In this document: positions 1-10,059 of the stretch, piece by piece
Position numbering within the stretch: the first letter of the stretch is position 1
How the letters are laid out: the number at the start of each line of letters is the position of its first letter
NCBI GenBank assembly: GCA_037447655.1
Contig: JBBHKE010000139.1
Coordinates: 1-44,401, forward strand
From: Zygnema cylindricum
Taxonomy: Eukaryota; Streptophyta; Zygnematophyceae; Zygnematales; Zygnemataceae
Direction: 5' to 3'
Length of the DNA: 44,401 nucleotides
Made by a program: the position numbers and the translations under genes
Notes under the pieces: model-generated
What the model was told of the DNA's origin: nothing
Databases searched by the model: none
What the model saw: the letters and a program-made list of their open reading frames with translations, nothing else

Positions 1-236
1 GAGAGGCAGAGAGTGGGAGAGGGAGAGGGGGAAATAGAGATAGGGGGGAGACAGGCGAGAGAATGAGGGAGAGAGACAGGGGGTGGAGAGGGGAGAAATA
101 GGGGGAGAGGGAGGGGAAGCGAGAGAGAGGAGAGGGAGAGGAGAGAGAGAGGAAGAGAGGGGAGGGCAGAGAGGGGAGGGACAGGGAGGTGGAAGCGGAA
201 GGGGAGGGGGAGGGGGAGGGGTAAAAGACAAACAGG
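1..236. repeat. GA-rich simple sequence
   Basis: Imperfect purine tract of GAGAGG/GGGAGA units on the plus strand. Translations of this stretch are low-complexity Glu/Arg/Gly and are not treated as genes. If the minus-strand secA model is right, the tract lies in an intron and reads CT-rich in the sense direction. Confidence 0.9.
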
Positions 237-319
237 TTACCACCGAAAAAATATATAAGCAGAAAGACAAAACCTCCATCTCCACCAGAAAAGGACAAAA
301 TCCAAAAGTAGATTTTCAC

Positions 320-389
320 CTGCTTGCAGATCCTCCAAAGTGGCTCCCTCCGCCAATCGCTGACGAAACTCTTTCGTCTTATTCCGCAA
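320..389 (-). CDS. secA: Probable plastid SecA, N-terminal exon
   Basis: A 70-nt exon read on the minus strand encodes LRNKTKEFRQRLAEGATLED followed by LQA. This matches the conserved N-terminal helix of the SecA preprotein-translocase ATPase, where the family pattern is KT-x-EFR-x-RL-x-x-G-x-x-L-x-DL just before the invariant AFAVVREA segment. The upstream border is a good acceptor (pyrimidine stretch ending GCAG at 390-393). The downstream border is CAG|GTGAAA, with the donor at 318-319. The exon enters in phase 0 and leaves in phase 1. The next exon (AFAVVREA and the Walker A region) is not in the window and should lie left of position 1. In phototrophs nuclear-encoded SecA drives ATP-dependent protein import into thylakoids. 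The family match is seen directly; plastid location is inferred from the eukaryotic gene structure. Confidence 0.6.
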
Positions 390-519
390 CTGCAACGGAA
401 AAGCACGGAACAGCGTTGTCGAGCAGAAAACTTTACTCAAGAATCCGTAAATGAAGAAGAGGAATTAAAACACTGTCCTCGTCTCAGGAAATGATTCAGA
501 CATTCTCCAATGATTTCTT

Positions 520-630
520 TCCTCCTCCCCCTACCCCTACACCTCCCCCGCCCCTTCCTCCTTCTCCCCCTTCCGCCTCCTCCCCTTCCCCCCTCCCCCT
601 CCCCTACCCTCTCCCTCTCTATCCTGGTTC
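520..630. repeat. CT-rich simple sequence
   Basis: Imperfect CCTCCCCCT/CCTTCC tract. Relative to the minus-strand secA model this is GA-rich in the sense direction, opposite to the tracts on either side. Confidence 0.85.
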
Positions 631-779
631 AACCACTTACTTTTGATTTTAAGGTACTCTTTCTTTTCAGGATTTCTTAGACATTTCCAGATTTTTTCTG
701 GTGATTTAGCTTTAGGCTCATAAGGTTTCAGGATTTTAGGATTTTAAGCTTTTCAAAGGTTTTTCAGATAAAGAGAGGG

Positions 780-973
780 ATAAAGAGTGAGATCGAGAGA
801 TGGAGAAAGAGTGTGTGTGAGAGAGCGAGAGACACTCAGTAAGACAGACACACAATGAGACATAGCCCAGACAGAGAGAAAGGGAAAACAGAAAGTGGGA
901 GAAACAAAAGACAATGAAAGAGAAAACTAGAGAAATAGAGGGAGAGAATGGGAGAGAGAGAGAGAGAAAGAGT

Positions 974-1030
<57 letters not shown>

Positions 1031-1440
1031 CACTACCCCTCATCCTAGAGAATGCCCTCCCACCCCCCAAGGCCTGGAGGAGCCTTCCACCATCCAGCGA
1101 CAGTGTTCAGGGGACAAGGTGAGAACTGGCCTACCTGGGGAAGGAGGAGAAGAGGAGGGGAAGAGGGAATTGAGAGGCTGGGGGACAAAGGACGGGAGAG
1201 TATGGAAGGAAGGGGGGAAGAGAGTGAATGGAAGGAGAGGGGGAAGGAGGAAGAAGGAGGAAAAGGAATGGAGGACAAGAAAGGAAGAGGGAGGGAGGGA
1301 GGAGGAGGGAGGAAAGAGGAAAGAGGAAGAAAGGACAAACGAGAGGGAAGGTCAGGTCAAGAAATAGATAGAACAATGGGGTTAAAAACCGGAGGAGGGG
1401 ATAAAATGAGGAAGAAGAGAGAGAAGGAAAAGAGTAGGAT
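780..1440. repeat. GA-rich tract with a pure (AG)n run
   Basis: Purine-rich low-complexity DNA. Positions 977-1028 are an uninterrupted AG dinucleotide run. A short non-repetitive island at about 1030-1130 separates the pure run from GGAGGAAGGA-type sequence. Reading frames here are compositional artefacts. Confidence 0.9.
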
Positions 1441-1520
1441 GAAACAAAAAAGAACAAATGAATAAAACTTGCAAATTTGAAAGAATTTGAGACACTTGGA
1501 AGCGATTTGCAAAAGCTCAC

Positions 1521-1925
1521 CTTCAGCTTATAAAACTGTTTACTCCAAAAATGTTGTTTTCCTTCCCAGAATTCCGAATCGTCTTCGAATTGGGTAGAGG
1601 AATGACGGTCTAAAATTGCCCGATTACAACAAATTTCTCCGTGAAAATTGTTTTTTTTTCTAAAACGGTTGTTTCTAAAATCGGCGGAATTTGAAATTCG
1701 ATGGAAGGTTGAACTTGAGAGATATTGTGGACTTAAAATTGCATTAGAAAAAGTGTTCGAAACACGAGTTTTTACACTACAATGCGGAAAAACAACGGAA
1801 TTTGACAAAGAAAGCGATCGCCGTGACTTGATTATAAAAGAAAGAGTCTTACTGGTGGAAAATCTTGTGCAAGTCTTTAATCTACTCCTATGGAAATGGT
1901 AATTGGCATGAGATACCCGTTCCAT
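1521..1925 (-). CDS. Candidate first exon, possible transit peptide of the secA gene
   Basis: An open frame on the minus strand runs from an ATG at 1925 (context GGGATGG) to a strong donor, CTGAAG|GTGAGC, at 1520. That gives 405 nt, or 135 codons ending in phase 0, the same phase as the start of the 320-389 exon. The first ~100 residues are rich in Ser, Thr, Arg and Asn and poor in acidic residues (for example FSTSKTLSFIIKSRRSLSLS), as chloroplast transit peptides are. A more upstream ATG at 1949 is also in frame. The usual SecA segment of about 25 residues before the K-T-x-E-F-R motif was not found between the two exons, so an exon may be missing or divergent. It could also be an unrelated open frame. 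Confidence 0.3.
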
Positions 1926-2084
1926 CCCCTTAATATCCATAATTTTCAATTTTCCAAAGAGAATCCTAAGACTGTTTTTGTTGTTGTTATTTAGGATTGG
2001 ACAATTTCTGTGAATTAGGGTTCCAAATTAGGTTTAGCTCACTATATGGAAAGTAAAAGTACAAAGAGAGGAATGTCATTACTA

Positions 2085-2130
2085 ACAAGGTGTCAAATTA
2101 GCACCTACAAGGTGTCAAATTAACACCTAC
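2085..2130. repeat. 22-bp tandem pair, self-complementary
   Basis: Two copies of a 22-bp unit beginning ACAAGGTGTCAAATTA, starting at 2085 and 2107. Each holds an inverted AGGTG...CACCT pair and could form a short hairpin. Confidence 0.7.
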
Positions 2131-2239
2131 AAAGTTTAAGCAAAGCAACCTCAAGTAAAGTAGTCACAGAAGGCGACAAAGCAAATGCCACGACAGCAAA
2201 AAACAAGTAAAGAAGAAGCCAATGCAAGAGCCTGTGGTT

Positions 2240-2608
2240 GAAAATGAGAGCACTTTCCAGCTTGTAGTACGGTCAAGAAAGAGTCAAAGGCCTATCGTAC
2301 AGAAATTTGTACAATTTGTTGGAAATCGTACAGTTTTCTAAAACCAATAGAAAAAGGAGCTAACGCATGAGATTTTAAATGAAATGAGAGCACTTTCCAG
2401 CTAGTAGTACGGTCAAGAAAGAGTCATAAGGCCTATGCAGCAAGCTGCAATAGACTCGGATATGGTGAAGACACTCTACTCTTAGCTTCTGGCGCTATCA
2501 AGGTAACAAACTACAGTAGCCAGTAACCGGAGAAGTCGTACAGAAATTTGTACGATTTGTTGGTAATCGTACAGTTTTCTGAAACCAATGGAAAAAGGAG
2601 GCAAGAGC
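2240..2608. repeat. Two direct copies of a dispersed repeat
   Basis: The block opening GAGAGCACTTTCCAGC and running through GTACGGTCAAGAAAGAGTCA occurs near 2248 and 2388, each copy later joined to a CGTACAGAAATTTGTAC segment. The second copy carries an extra internal stretch (about 2437-2535). A third relative lies at 4224-4340, just outside the hAT-like element that follows, so that element inserted into this repeat family. Confidence 0.65.
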
Positions 2609-2881
2609 CTTTAGATCCTAGTTCTCCTATTCGTACGGATTTGGACTTTTTCCCGAAAACTACGTAGTATTCGCGACTTTTATATTTTTCGTAAAATTCG
2701 TTTAGTTTTCGCTGTACGGTGTACAAAAACGTTCGGAAACCATCCCCTTAACCCTAAAAAATCCTTAAAAACCCAAAAAGATACGATAAACGTACGAAAA
2801 AGTACGGTATTGTACGAAAGGTGCACCATAAAAAACTGAAGAGTACGGATAATGTAAGACAGTTGAACTAAACGGGAAGTA

Positions 2882-2889
2882 CCCTAAAC
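2882..2889. repeat. 8-bp TSD, left (CCCTAAAC)
   Basis: Exact direct repeat of 3776-3783. The matching empty site, with a single CCCTAAAC, is at 10433-10440 in the uninterrupted sister copy. Confidence 0.9.
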
Positions 2890-3775
2890 TAGTGTAGTGT
2901 ATCGGTAAGGATTTGACGATAACCGATATGGGCCTTTTTTTCGGGACCCGATAATCGATATATTGGTACGATATATCGCTATCGGTCTTATCGCCGATAA
3001 GAAGCCGATAATATAGGCTATTTATTGGCGATAATGCCGATAACGATAACTATCGGCAATAACTGTACGAGCCGTACAGATAAATGTACGGCATGTACAC
3101 TCAACTGTACGTTTTATTCCCCCAACACGCCCTACTCACAACCCCTGAGGTACCTACCAATCAGATCATTTGTACAAGCCGAAAGTACAGTAGCCGGCAT
3201 AAGATGTGTACGGCTTTAGTACGGCTCCAGTTAAAACGATGTACCTTTCACATCCGACGCCGTGGCTTTGTCCCTTTATTTTATGGGATCCACTGGAAAC
3301 CTGCCACGTGTCAATCCGCCGGCTTTTTTGGCAAAAGCCGCCAAAAAAGCCATTCCGAGATGCCGGCGCTCACGCTGACTGTCCGCTCGTATTTTCTCAT
3401 TGAATGTTGTCCGTTCGATTCCGGCGGCGCGCATAATGTTATTTTGCATCCGTTGTATTTTGTGTCCGCCCTCTTTTTACCGTTCCATGATAATCAGTTT
3501 ATCGGTACAATTCTGTACGTTCCCGTAAAATTTATGTTCAGTTAACCGCCCAAAAAGTACTACAAAGTGCAACGTATTTTTTTGTCAAATTCCGTACATT
3601 TCCCGTAAACAACCGTACATTTCTCGTAAATTTACCGTTCAGTTTACCGGAGAGAAAGCACTTCGGACAGAAAGTACAGAAAGTACAAATATATCGAGAC
3701 CGCTGACCGTTCAATAACCGATAACTATCGGTATCGGTGTTATCGCGATAAGTTTTTTACCGATACACAACACTA
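2890..3775. mobile_element. hAT-like non-autonomous element nested in copy 1
   Basis: The left end is TAGTGTAGTGTATCGGTAA; the right end read inward is TAGTGTTGTGTATCGGTAA, so 18 of 19 TIR positions match. It is flanked by a perfect 8-bp TSD, CCCTAAAC. Termini starting TAGTGTTG with 8-bp TSDs are typical of hAT transposons. The subterminal regions are full of CGATA/TATCG motifs, as in transposase-binding subterminal repeats. The 886 bp encode no recognisable transposase; open frames inside (about 3084-3545) resemble nothing I know. The paralogue at 10135-10869 lacks this insertion and fixes both borders. Confidence 0.85.
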
Positions 3776-3783
3776 CCCTAAAC
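3776..3783. repeat. 8-bp TSD, right (CCCTAAAC)
   Basis: Exact partner of 2882-2889. Confidence 0.9.
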
Positions 3784-4223
3784 ACTCTGAAATCCCCCCT
3801 TTAATAAACCTAAAAGTACAGAAATATACGGACGTTGTAAATAGACGTATGAAAGATGTAAGTCCGTATAATTAAAATATACGGAAACGTACGAAAATGT
3901 ACCTTAATAATCTCAAAATAATAACTGTCTAAAGTACGAAAATATACGGACACTATACGTTTACGTACAAATTAAAGTTGGTTGTTTAACATAAATATAT
4001 GAGAATGCACAAGAATGTACCCTAAATTCCTCAAACCCCCCTTAATAATCATAAAAGTACTGAAATGTACGAAGACAATACGCAAATGTACGAAAAGGTA
4101 CGGGTACTTAGTCAGGTACGCATTTTATAACATTTTTTTCATCGTTAAATGCGTATCGTGCGTAGTATTCGCGCGTTCTTTTCGTGCGTATTATGCGCAC
4201 GGGACAACTATGCTCTAGATGAA

Positions 4224-4340
4224 ATGAGAGCACATTCCAGCTTCTAGCATTGTCAAGAAAAGTGTCTTTTAAGGGCCTACGCAGCAAGCTGCAATAGACC
4301 GGATATGGTGAAGTTACTCTACTCTATCCTCCGGCAATAC
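4224..4340. repeat. Third copy of the GAGAGCACTTTCC repeat
   Basis: Diverged relative of the blocks at 2248 and 2388, including the shared GCAGCAAGCTGCAATAGAC segment (compare about 2436-2455). It is the right-hand flank of the hAT-like copy 1 insertion. Confidence 0.6.
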
Positions 4341-4510
4341 TAAAGTACAGTAATTAATTAATTTAAGTAGTTTATTTTCGCGATCCCTGGCATTACCGGC
4401 CAATAACGAAGCAGTCGTACCATTTGTGGCACATCGAACATTTTCTTGTAAAACTGCTTTGGTTACTGGCCAGTAACGAGAGGAATCGCCCATTTGTAAC
4501 TACAGTACTG

Positions 4511-5010
4511 TACACCGCGAATCGTAATTAGAGTAATTTACTCTAATTCGGTCGCTCAAAATTTCGACTCTATCACATCAAATAGAGTAAATGATTCTAA
4601 TTTTTTCATTATACTATTTAAGGTAAGGTTTAATTAGCGTTTTTAATTCTAATATATGTTCGTTTTAAATAGTGTGGAGTACGGATGACGTCCGTCCGTG
4701 CATAATTGTACTTTTATAAATAAAAAAAGTACAAATAATGATTTAATACAAGCCATTATCATGTAACTGCGTTTTAACAATCCGCGTAGTGCAAACGTCA
4801 TAGTGACGATAAACTGTTGTCAGATTCTGTATGAATACCTTATTTACAGTAGAGGATATTAACTTGCCAAATTAGAGTACACCGCATAAATTAGAGGAAA
4901 TTCCTTTCTGAAGTAGTTCTATCACATAAATTAGAGTAAATTACTCTAATTATTTTTTTATATTTTTTTACTCTAATTTTTTCATTACTCTAATTACGAT
5001 GCGCGGTGTA
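4511..5010. mobile_element. TA-flanked MITE, copy a (Tc1/mariner-like)
   Basis: The left end is TACACCGCGAATCGTAATTA; the right end read inward is TACACCGCGCATCGTAATTA, with one mismatch. The terminal TA on both sides fits the TA TSD of Tc1/mariner-type elements. The interior is AT-rich and non-coding, with further ATTAGAGTAA/TTACTCTAAT inverted pairs near each end. Superfamily assignment is an inference from the TA and the TIR. Confidence 0.75.
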
Positions 5011-5018
5011 CTGTACAG

Positions 5019-5300
5019 TACACCGCGAATCGTAATTAGAGTTATGTACGCTAATTCCGTCACCCCAAATTTTGACTCTATCACTATAAATAGAGTACAT
5101 TATTCTAGATTACGTTATTTAAGGTACTTTTTGAATGAGCACTTTATAAGTAAAAAAGTACAAATAGTGATTTAATACAGATTGTTATCATGTAACTGCA
5201 TATTAACAAACCACGTAGTGCTAACGTCATAATGACGTGAAACTGTACGTTTTATCAGATTCTGTACGTCTACTTAATTTACATTAGATATATTGAGAAC
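5019..5300. mobile_element. TA-flanked MITE, copy b (truncated)
   Basis: Starts 8 bp after copy a with the same TIR (TACACCGCGAATCGTAATTA) and follows copy a, with divergence, to about 5285-5300. No right TIR is present. It lacks the segment after the TTATCAGATTCTGTA region. Confidence 0.6.
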
Positions 5301-6170
5301 CAAAATTTACGCCCAAATCAGAGTTATGGTACGGCCCCATGTGGCTAAGTTCGGGTTATTTCCTGTCATTTTCCTTTCAAACTTAGCGCCGTACTGCATA
5401 GTTGAAACCGTACCAATAAATAGCAAATTTGTAGAGTACAATTTGCATCATTCTCAAACTTAAGATGTACGAAAATTTGTCTTGTGTTTTTTCGACCCAC
5501 TGTCACGTCATCTTCAAACTTATCATAAACAACATCTGCAATGTGTTTAAAGGTAAGTAAAACAGTTTACACCAATAAGAAAACATATTCCCACCTGTTA
5601 AAAGTTTTCAAAAGTTTTTGACGACTGAAAAAAGTACATGGCTGTTCGTTTTTGTCCGCAAGCACCTTGTACGGTTTTTTTTTTTTGCAGGGGTCAGGAA
5701 GCTGCAGTGCCCTTTGACAGAAAGGTCAAAAGTCTGCCTAGGCGCCACTGCTGCTCGCCCTCCCTGCCACCTGGCGCCCCGTGCATCCCTTCAAACCACA
5801 CCATTTCGCATTCTGCTACAAGGCACCTTTAAGTGCAGCGGGATGGAGCCGGAGAAAATGTTCAGAGTGACGTTATTTAACCAACGCAGAAATTATAAAT
5901 GTACTACTTCCGTCATTTGAAAATCACTATGACATAAAAAAAACCACTTTCTTAATTTAAGAATCTTACACCCCATTTATATTTCTAACAGACATTAATT
6001 AGGCCAAATGGGGGTGGGGAAGGGAAGGGTCTAAGCAAGTGAAGAAAGGAGGATATTGTGAGAGTGTCTTGTGAGGTAGAACTAACGAAGGAGTTATAGT
6101 GGAGGTCAGTTTAAACGGAATTGAAAGAAGGTTTAACCGTTTTTAGACCAATTTTGAAAAACTAAAGAAA
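5300..6170. other. No gene seen; repeat relative at about 5625-5730
   Basis: The stretch around AAAGTACATGGCTGTTCG and the following T-run is a diverged copy of 9570-9660 (AAAGTACAGGGCTTTTCG). A frame at 5618-5920 is open but has no family resemblance and lies in this repeat, so it is not called. Confidence 0.5.
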
Positions 6171-7900
6171 TTTTATGTTTCGAATTCATTTTTTGATTCC
6201 GTTATTTTCAACTTCAAATTCAGTTTTTGATTCTGTTACAATTACAATTTCAGGTGAAAATCCAGTTTCAGTTATATATACAATTTACAGTTGCAAATTC
6301 AATTTCACTCGCACTTTTGTTTCAGTTCAGTTTTTCAGCAGGTCCTATTTTCCTCCACTACAATTTTGGTCCTGTAATTGTTTTATCTTTGTATATATTA
6401 CTTTTTCCATCTCCTCCCACCTGTCAAAGTCACCCTTAATAATTCAATTACTTTGCTCTATTCCACATTATCCGTGGAATCCATTTTCAGTTTCAGTTGT
6501 TGATCACTTTTAGGCCGCTTTTGTGATGTTTAAATTAATAAATTATGATGGTTTAAGGCATTTTTTCAGCCTTTTTGATGTAAAACATGTGATGAGAGGT
6601 ATAGTTGGTTTTCAAGCAAGATTTTTTTTTCCGTTTATTTATGAATACAATGAATAGCTTGTCTCTTATCAAACTCTTCTCCTTATAAGTTATATAAGTT
6701 TTGTTCTTTCAATATTCATATTATATTGTGCATATATATTTATACCAACGTGCACTGTTTTTGTTGTTGTTTTATGGGTATTTTTTTCTATTGAATGTTT
6801 CGTCTTCTTTTTAGGTGTTTGGTGTTCTATAATTTTGTATATATTTGAGTATTTGGAGTTGTTGAACAATTTTCACGTTGAGTTTGCGAAGGCTTTGTTG
6901 CATGCTATTGTTGTAATCTGTGAACACCTCGTGGCATCATTTTTTCAAAAGGTACACAAAACTAGATATCTACACAACAATTTTTCAAGAGATACACAAA
7001 TTTGATATCTAATCAACATTTGTTTTAAATTGAAATGCATTTTCGAAATTTGGTAAAGAAAACACACAAGTGTTGGAGTTTTACACTAGTTTAAGAATCA
7101 TTAGAGAAAATAAAATGAAAAACCACCAATAAACATTCATTCACGATATATATAACATAAAAAAACGGATTGGAAAAAATGTGAGAGCGTATGTTCATGA
7201 ATATACAAAAAAAAGTTACACATTCGCTTACATTTCAAAACCTCGTAAATAGAGAGTCGAAAAGTAAATAGCCTTCTCAAACTCCAATAGTCGATCTATT
7301 AGATATTCACGAACTAAAATACAACTACTGAAAGAAAAAAAAAACAAAAAAAAAGAAAAAAGGGCTAATCTCTTGAAGCAAGCAACATCAACTTCATTAT
7401 TTATGTCAAATAACGTCACATATTCATCGCTGGCCATGTTGGTTGAATAATATTGATAGCAATAGTACTGTCGTTAACATTTGTAAGACCGCGATTAACG
7501 CGGAGGTAACAATTCAAATCATCACAACCACACAACCGGCTTTCTTTTTTGGTGTCATCCTGCAAAATCATGCACAACTTTCAATGTCAAACCCTTAAAA
7601 ATGACTTTGCGTAAGTGAAAAAAAAAATCTTAAACATTAAAGACATGAACTGTTTTTTGAAAATCCGACAAGATGTTGAAGTAAAAAACTAAAGCCAATT
7701 AGGACAACTCAATCGCTTAAATGAATGAAAGGAAAAGTGTATGACATTGCCAAGATCCGTACAAGTATAATACACCTGTCGTAAATCAATTGAATCGTGG
7801 AAATATACACAACATTGATAACACCAAAATTAGCCTCAGACGCATCCATTAAATGTTACACAGAGGATATGTCATTTGACCCTCTTTCACATCGACACTA
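6170..7900. other. AT-rich stretch without a recognisable gene
   Basis: AT-rich, with short homopolymers and, at about 6180-6340, loose CAGTTT/TTTCAG repetition resembling the minisatellite at 8.0-8.8 kb. I see no family match, no consistent exon set and no TIRs. Confidence 0.5.
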
Positions 7901-8009
7901 AATTCTGTGATATCTGAGTTGCTCCTCTCATACATCCACACGAAATGTTATGATTTGCTGCTCACAGACGGTGCAAAATTCAGATCGAAACTTTGCAAAG
8001 AATTTAATT

Positions 8010-8800
8010 CAGTTTGGCATTCTGTTAAATGTTTAGTTGAGTTACCACTTCAGTTTTCAGCTCAAAATCCAACTCGTTATTCACTTCAATACTCAGTTCA
8101 ATATCTTGTTAAGCTTCCAAATAATTATTCAGTTGGTATCAAGTTAAAGTATTCAATTCAGATATTCAGTATTTGTTCCAGTTAAGTATCTTGTATATTA
8201 TTGAGTTCAGTATTTAGTGAAAAATTCAGTTCAATATTCTATTTTGTATTTATTTCATTTCGGTATTCTATTAAGTATTTAGTTTTGGTACCACTTAAGT
8301 CCTCATTTCAGTATTATGTTTAGAATTCATCCCGGTGTTCAGTTCAATTTCCGGTATGAAGTTAAGTGTTCGGTTCTATTTCCAATTGAGTATTTAATAT
8401 AATATTCAGTTCAGTATCCACTATAATATTTGGTTCAGTTTTTTGTTAAATACTTTGTTCAGTTTACGAGTTCAACTTTCAGTTCAATAACTAGTTTAGT
8501 GTTCGGTTCAGTACTTAGTTAAATATTTAGTTCAGTTTCATAATAAGTTATCAGTTCGGTAAGATGTTAATATTCATTTCAGTTTTCAATTCAATACTTT
8601 GTTTTGTTTCAGTTGAGTGTCCAATACATTATTGAGTTTGGTATTCACTGCAATATTCACTTCATTTTTGAGTTCAGTATTAATCAGTCCACTAATCTTT
8701 TCAGTAGTCAGTTCAAAATTTAGCTCAATTATGAATTTGGTACTCAGTCCGGTGTCCACTTCAGTATGTAGATCAGTATTCGTTCAGGTTCGAGTCTCCA
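8010..8800. repeat. Degenerate TTCAGT minisatellite
   Basis: About 800 bp built from short variants of TTCAGTTCAGTATTTAGTT, spaced roughly every 10-25 bp and strongly diverged. The open frames here (7907-8185, 8617-8883) are Ser/Val/Gln/Tyr repeats arising from the motif. Confidence 0.7.
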
Positions 8801-9239
8801 AGGAAACCCTAGAAAACCCTAAAAACAAAAGATGTGAAGATAATATCTCTTTAGCCAACATTAAGTTAGTGGAATTCATCTGAATGGCACCGAAGAAGAT
8901 CAAAATATGATGTAAATATTTAATGTTATTTATCAAATGACAATGATAGCTCCAACATGCAACATTCTGACCTTCTTCGTGCTTCCAAACTGGGAGCTTT
9001 TTTATGTCAACGAAGTCGAACGAGACTAATAGCAGTTATAGCATAGTCATTGTGAAAGCCTACAACCGCTTAATAACAACAACCTCGTGGATGCCAAAGT
9101 GGAATTGGAGGGGAAGTTGCTTACTTAGCATCTTACCTAATTCTGCAGCGTGTAGATGTTTGGGGAAGGGAAGTCAAATAGAGATTCAAAGCACGAAGAA
9201 ATTTCCAAAGAGGCAACCGTACAGGGAAGGCAGGAAAAA

Positions 9240-9325
9240 CGTCACTTCTTCAGCCATCGACAAACGTAGGAAAAACGTCACTTCTTCAGCCATCGACAAA
9301 CGTCACTTCTTTAGCCATCGACGGA
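9240..9325. repeat. Short tandem repeat, three copies
   Basis: CGTCACTTCTTCAGCCATCG starts at 9240 and 9276, with a variant (TTTAGCC) at 9301. The spacings are 36 and 25 bp. Confidence 0.75.
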
Positions 9326-9394
9326 GGGTTGAAACTTGGAAAGGTATGCGTATACAAAATGTCGCAAAAATTTTTGCGACGTCCATCACAAATT

Positions 9395-10035
9395 GGACAC
9401 GTTAACAACCGTCACAGGCGTTGTCGACGTATACAATCGTCACAAACTTAAGTAACAAATTCGAGTGAACACATAGAGACACTTGAAATCCGGGTTTGCC
9501 GGATCCGCGCTAAAATACAAAGTAAGTTAGCTAAGTTAAAAGTACATGGGGCCGCACCCTGAAAAAGTACAGGGCTTTTCGTTTTTGTCCGCCTGCACCT
9601 TGTACGATTTTTTTTTGCAAGGGGTCAATGCTACAGTGTCATTTCACGCAAAGCTGAAAAATATGCGAAGGTGAAAAATCTGCGAAGTCATGGCGGTCGG
9701 ACAAGAGAGGTTTGCGCAAAGGCATGTTGTACAGCCACGGTTGCAAGGATGTACGTCTACGATGTCACGCAATGACATGCGACATGCCAAATCGTTTCAC
9801 AAATTACGATGTGTCTTGCGACGCTTCAAAAAGTTTCAAAAAAATACGGAGCGGCAAAGACAGATTGTACACGGTGACAGCCGTCACGGGTATTGTCGAC
9901 TTATACAATTGTCACAAACTTAAGTAACAATTTCGAGTAAACACATAGAGACACCTGAAATCCTATTCCGCCAGATCCGCGTCAAAATACAAAGTAAGTT
10001 CGCTAGGTTACAACTACATGAGGCCGTACCCTTAT
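9395..10035. repeat. Segmental direct repeat
   Basis: About 150 bp at 9400-9555 (containing CACAAACTTAAGTAACAA and ACACATAGAGACAC) recur with divergence at about 9880-10035. The repeat distance is roughly 475 bp, indicating an old tandem duplication. Both copies end near a GGCCG(C/T)ACCCT motif. Confidence 0.65.
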
Positions 10036-10059
10036 TGATAAATTATAGTAAATCTTTTT

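Larger units (their letters stand above)
2617..4212. mobile_element. hAT-like non-autonomous element, copy 1 (interrupted)
   Basis: The left terminus is CCTAGTTCTCC. The right terminus read inward is CATAGTTGTCC, giving an imperfect 11-bp terminal inverted repeat (TIR). The flanks are CTTTAGAT (2609-2616) and CTCTAGAT (4213-4220), an 8-bp TSD with one mismatch. Body sequence before 2890 and after 3775 matches 10135-10869 closely. The 2890-3775 stretch is a later insertion, so the element itself is about 0.71 kb and encodes no transposase. An 8-bp duplication is characteristic of the hAT superfamily; the assignment is inferred from that and the termini. Confidence 0.7.

Noticed and set aside
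1045-1130. Possible exon in the island between GA tracts
   Set aside because: A donor-like ACAAG|GTGAGA is present on the plus strand, but there is no acceptor and no family resemblance on either strand.
948-1465. Long Glu/Arg/Lys-rich frames in both directions
   Set aside because: They arise from GA/CT simple sequence, which lacks stop codons in several frames at once.
2741-2900. CCCTAAA motifs resembling plant telomere repeats
   Set aside because: Single scattered copies within transposon sequence, with no tandem array.
3084-3545. 153-codon frame within the nested hAT-like element
   Set aside because: No transposase motif; the element is otherwise built of short palindromic motifs.
7907-8883. 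Two 90-codon frames
   Set aside because: They are translations of the degenerate TTCAGT minisatellite.
9240-9325. CRISPR-like direct repeats
   Set aside because: Unequal spacing, no unique spacers, eukaryotic context; a simple tandem duplication explains it.
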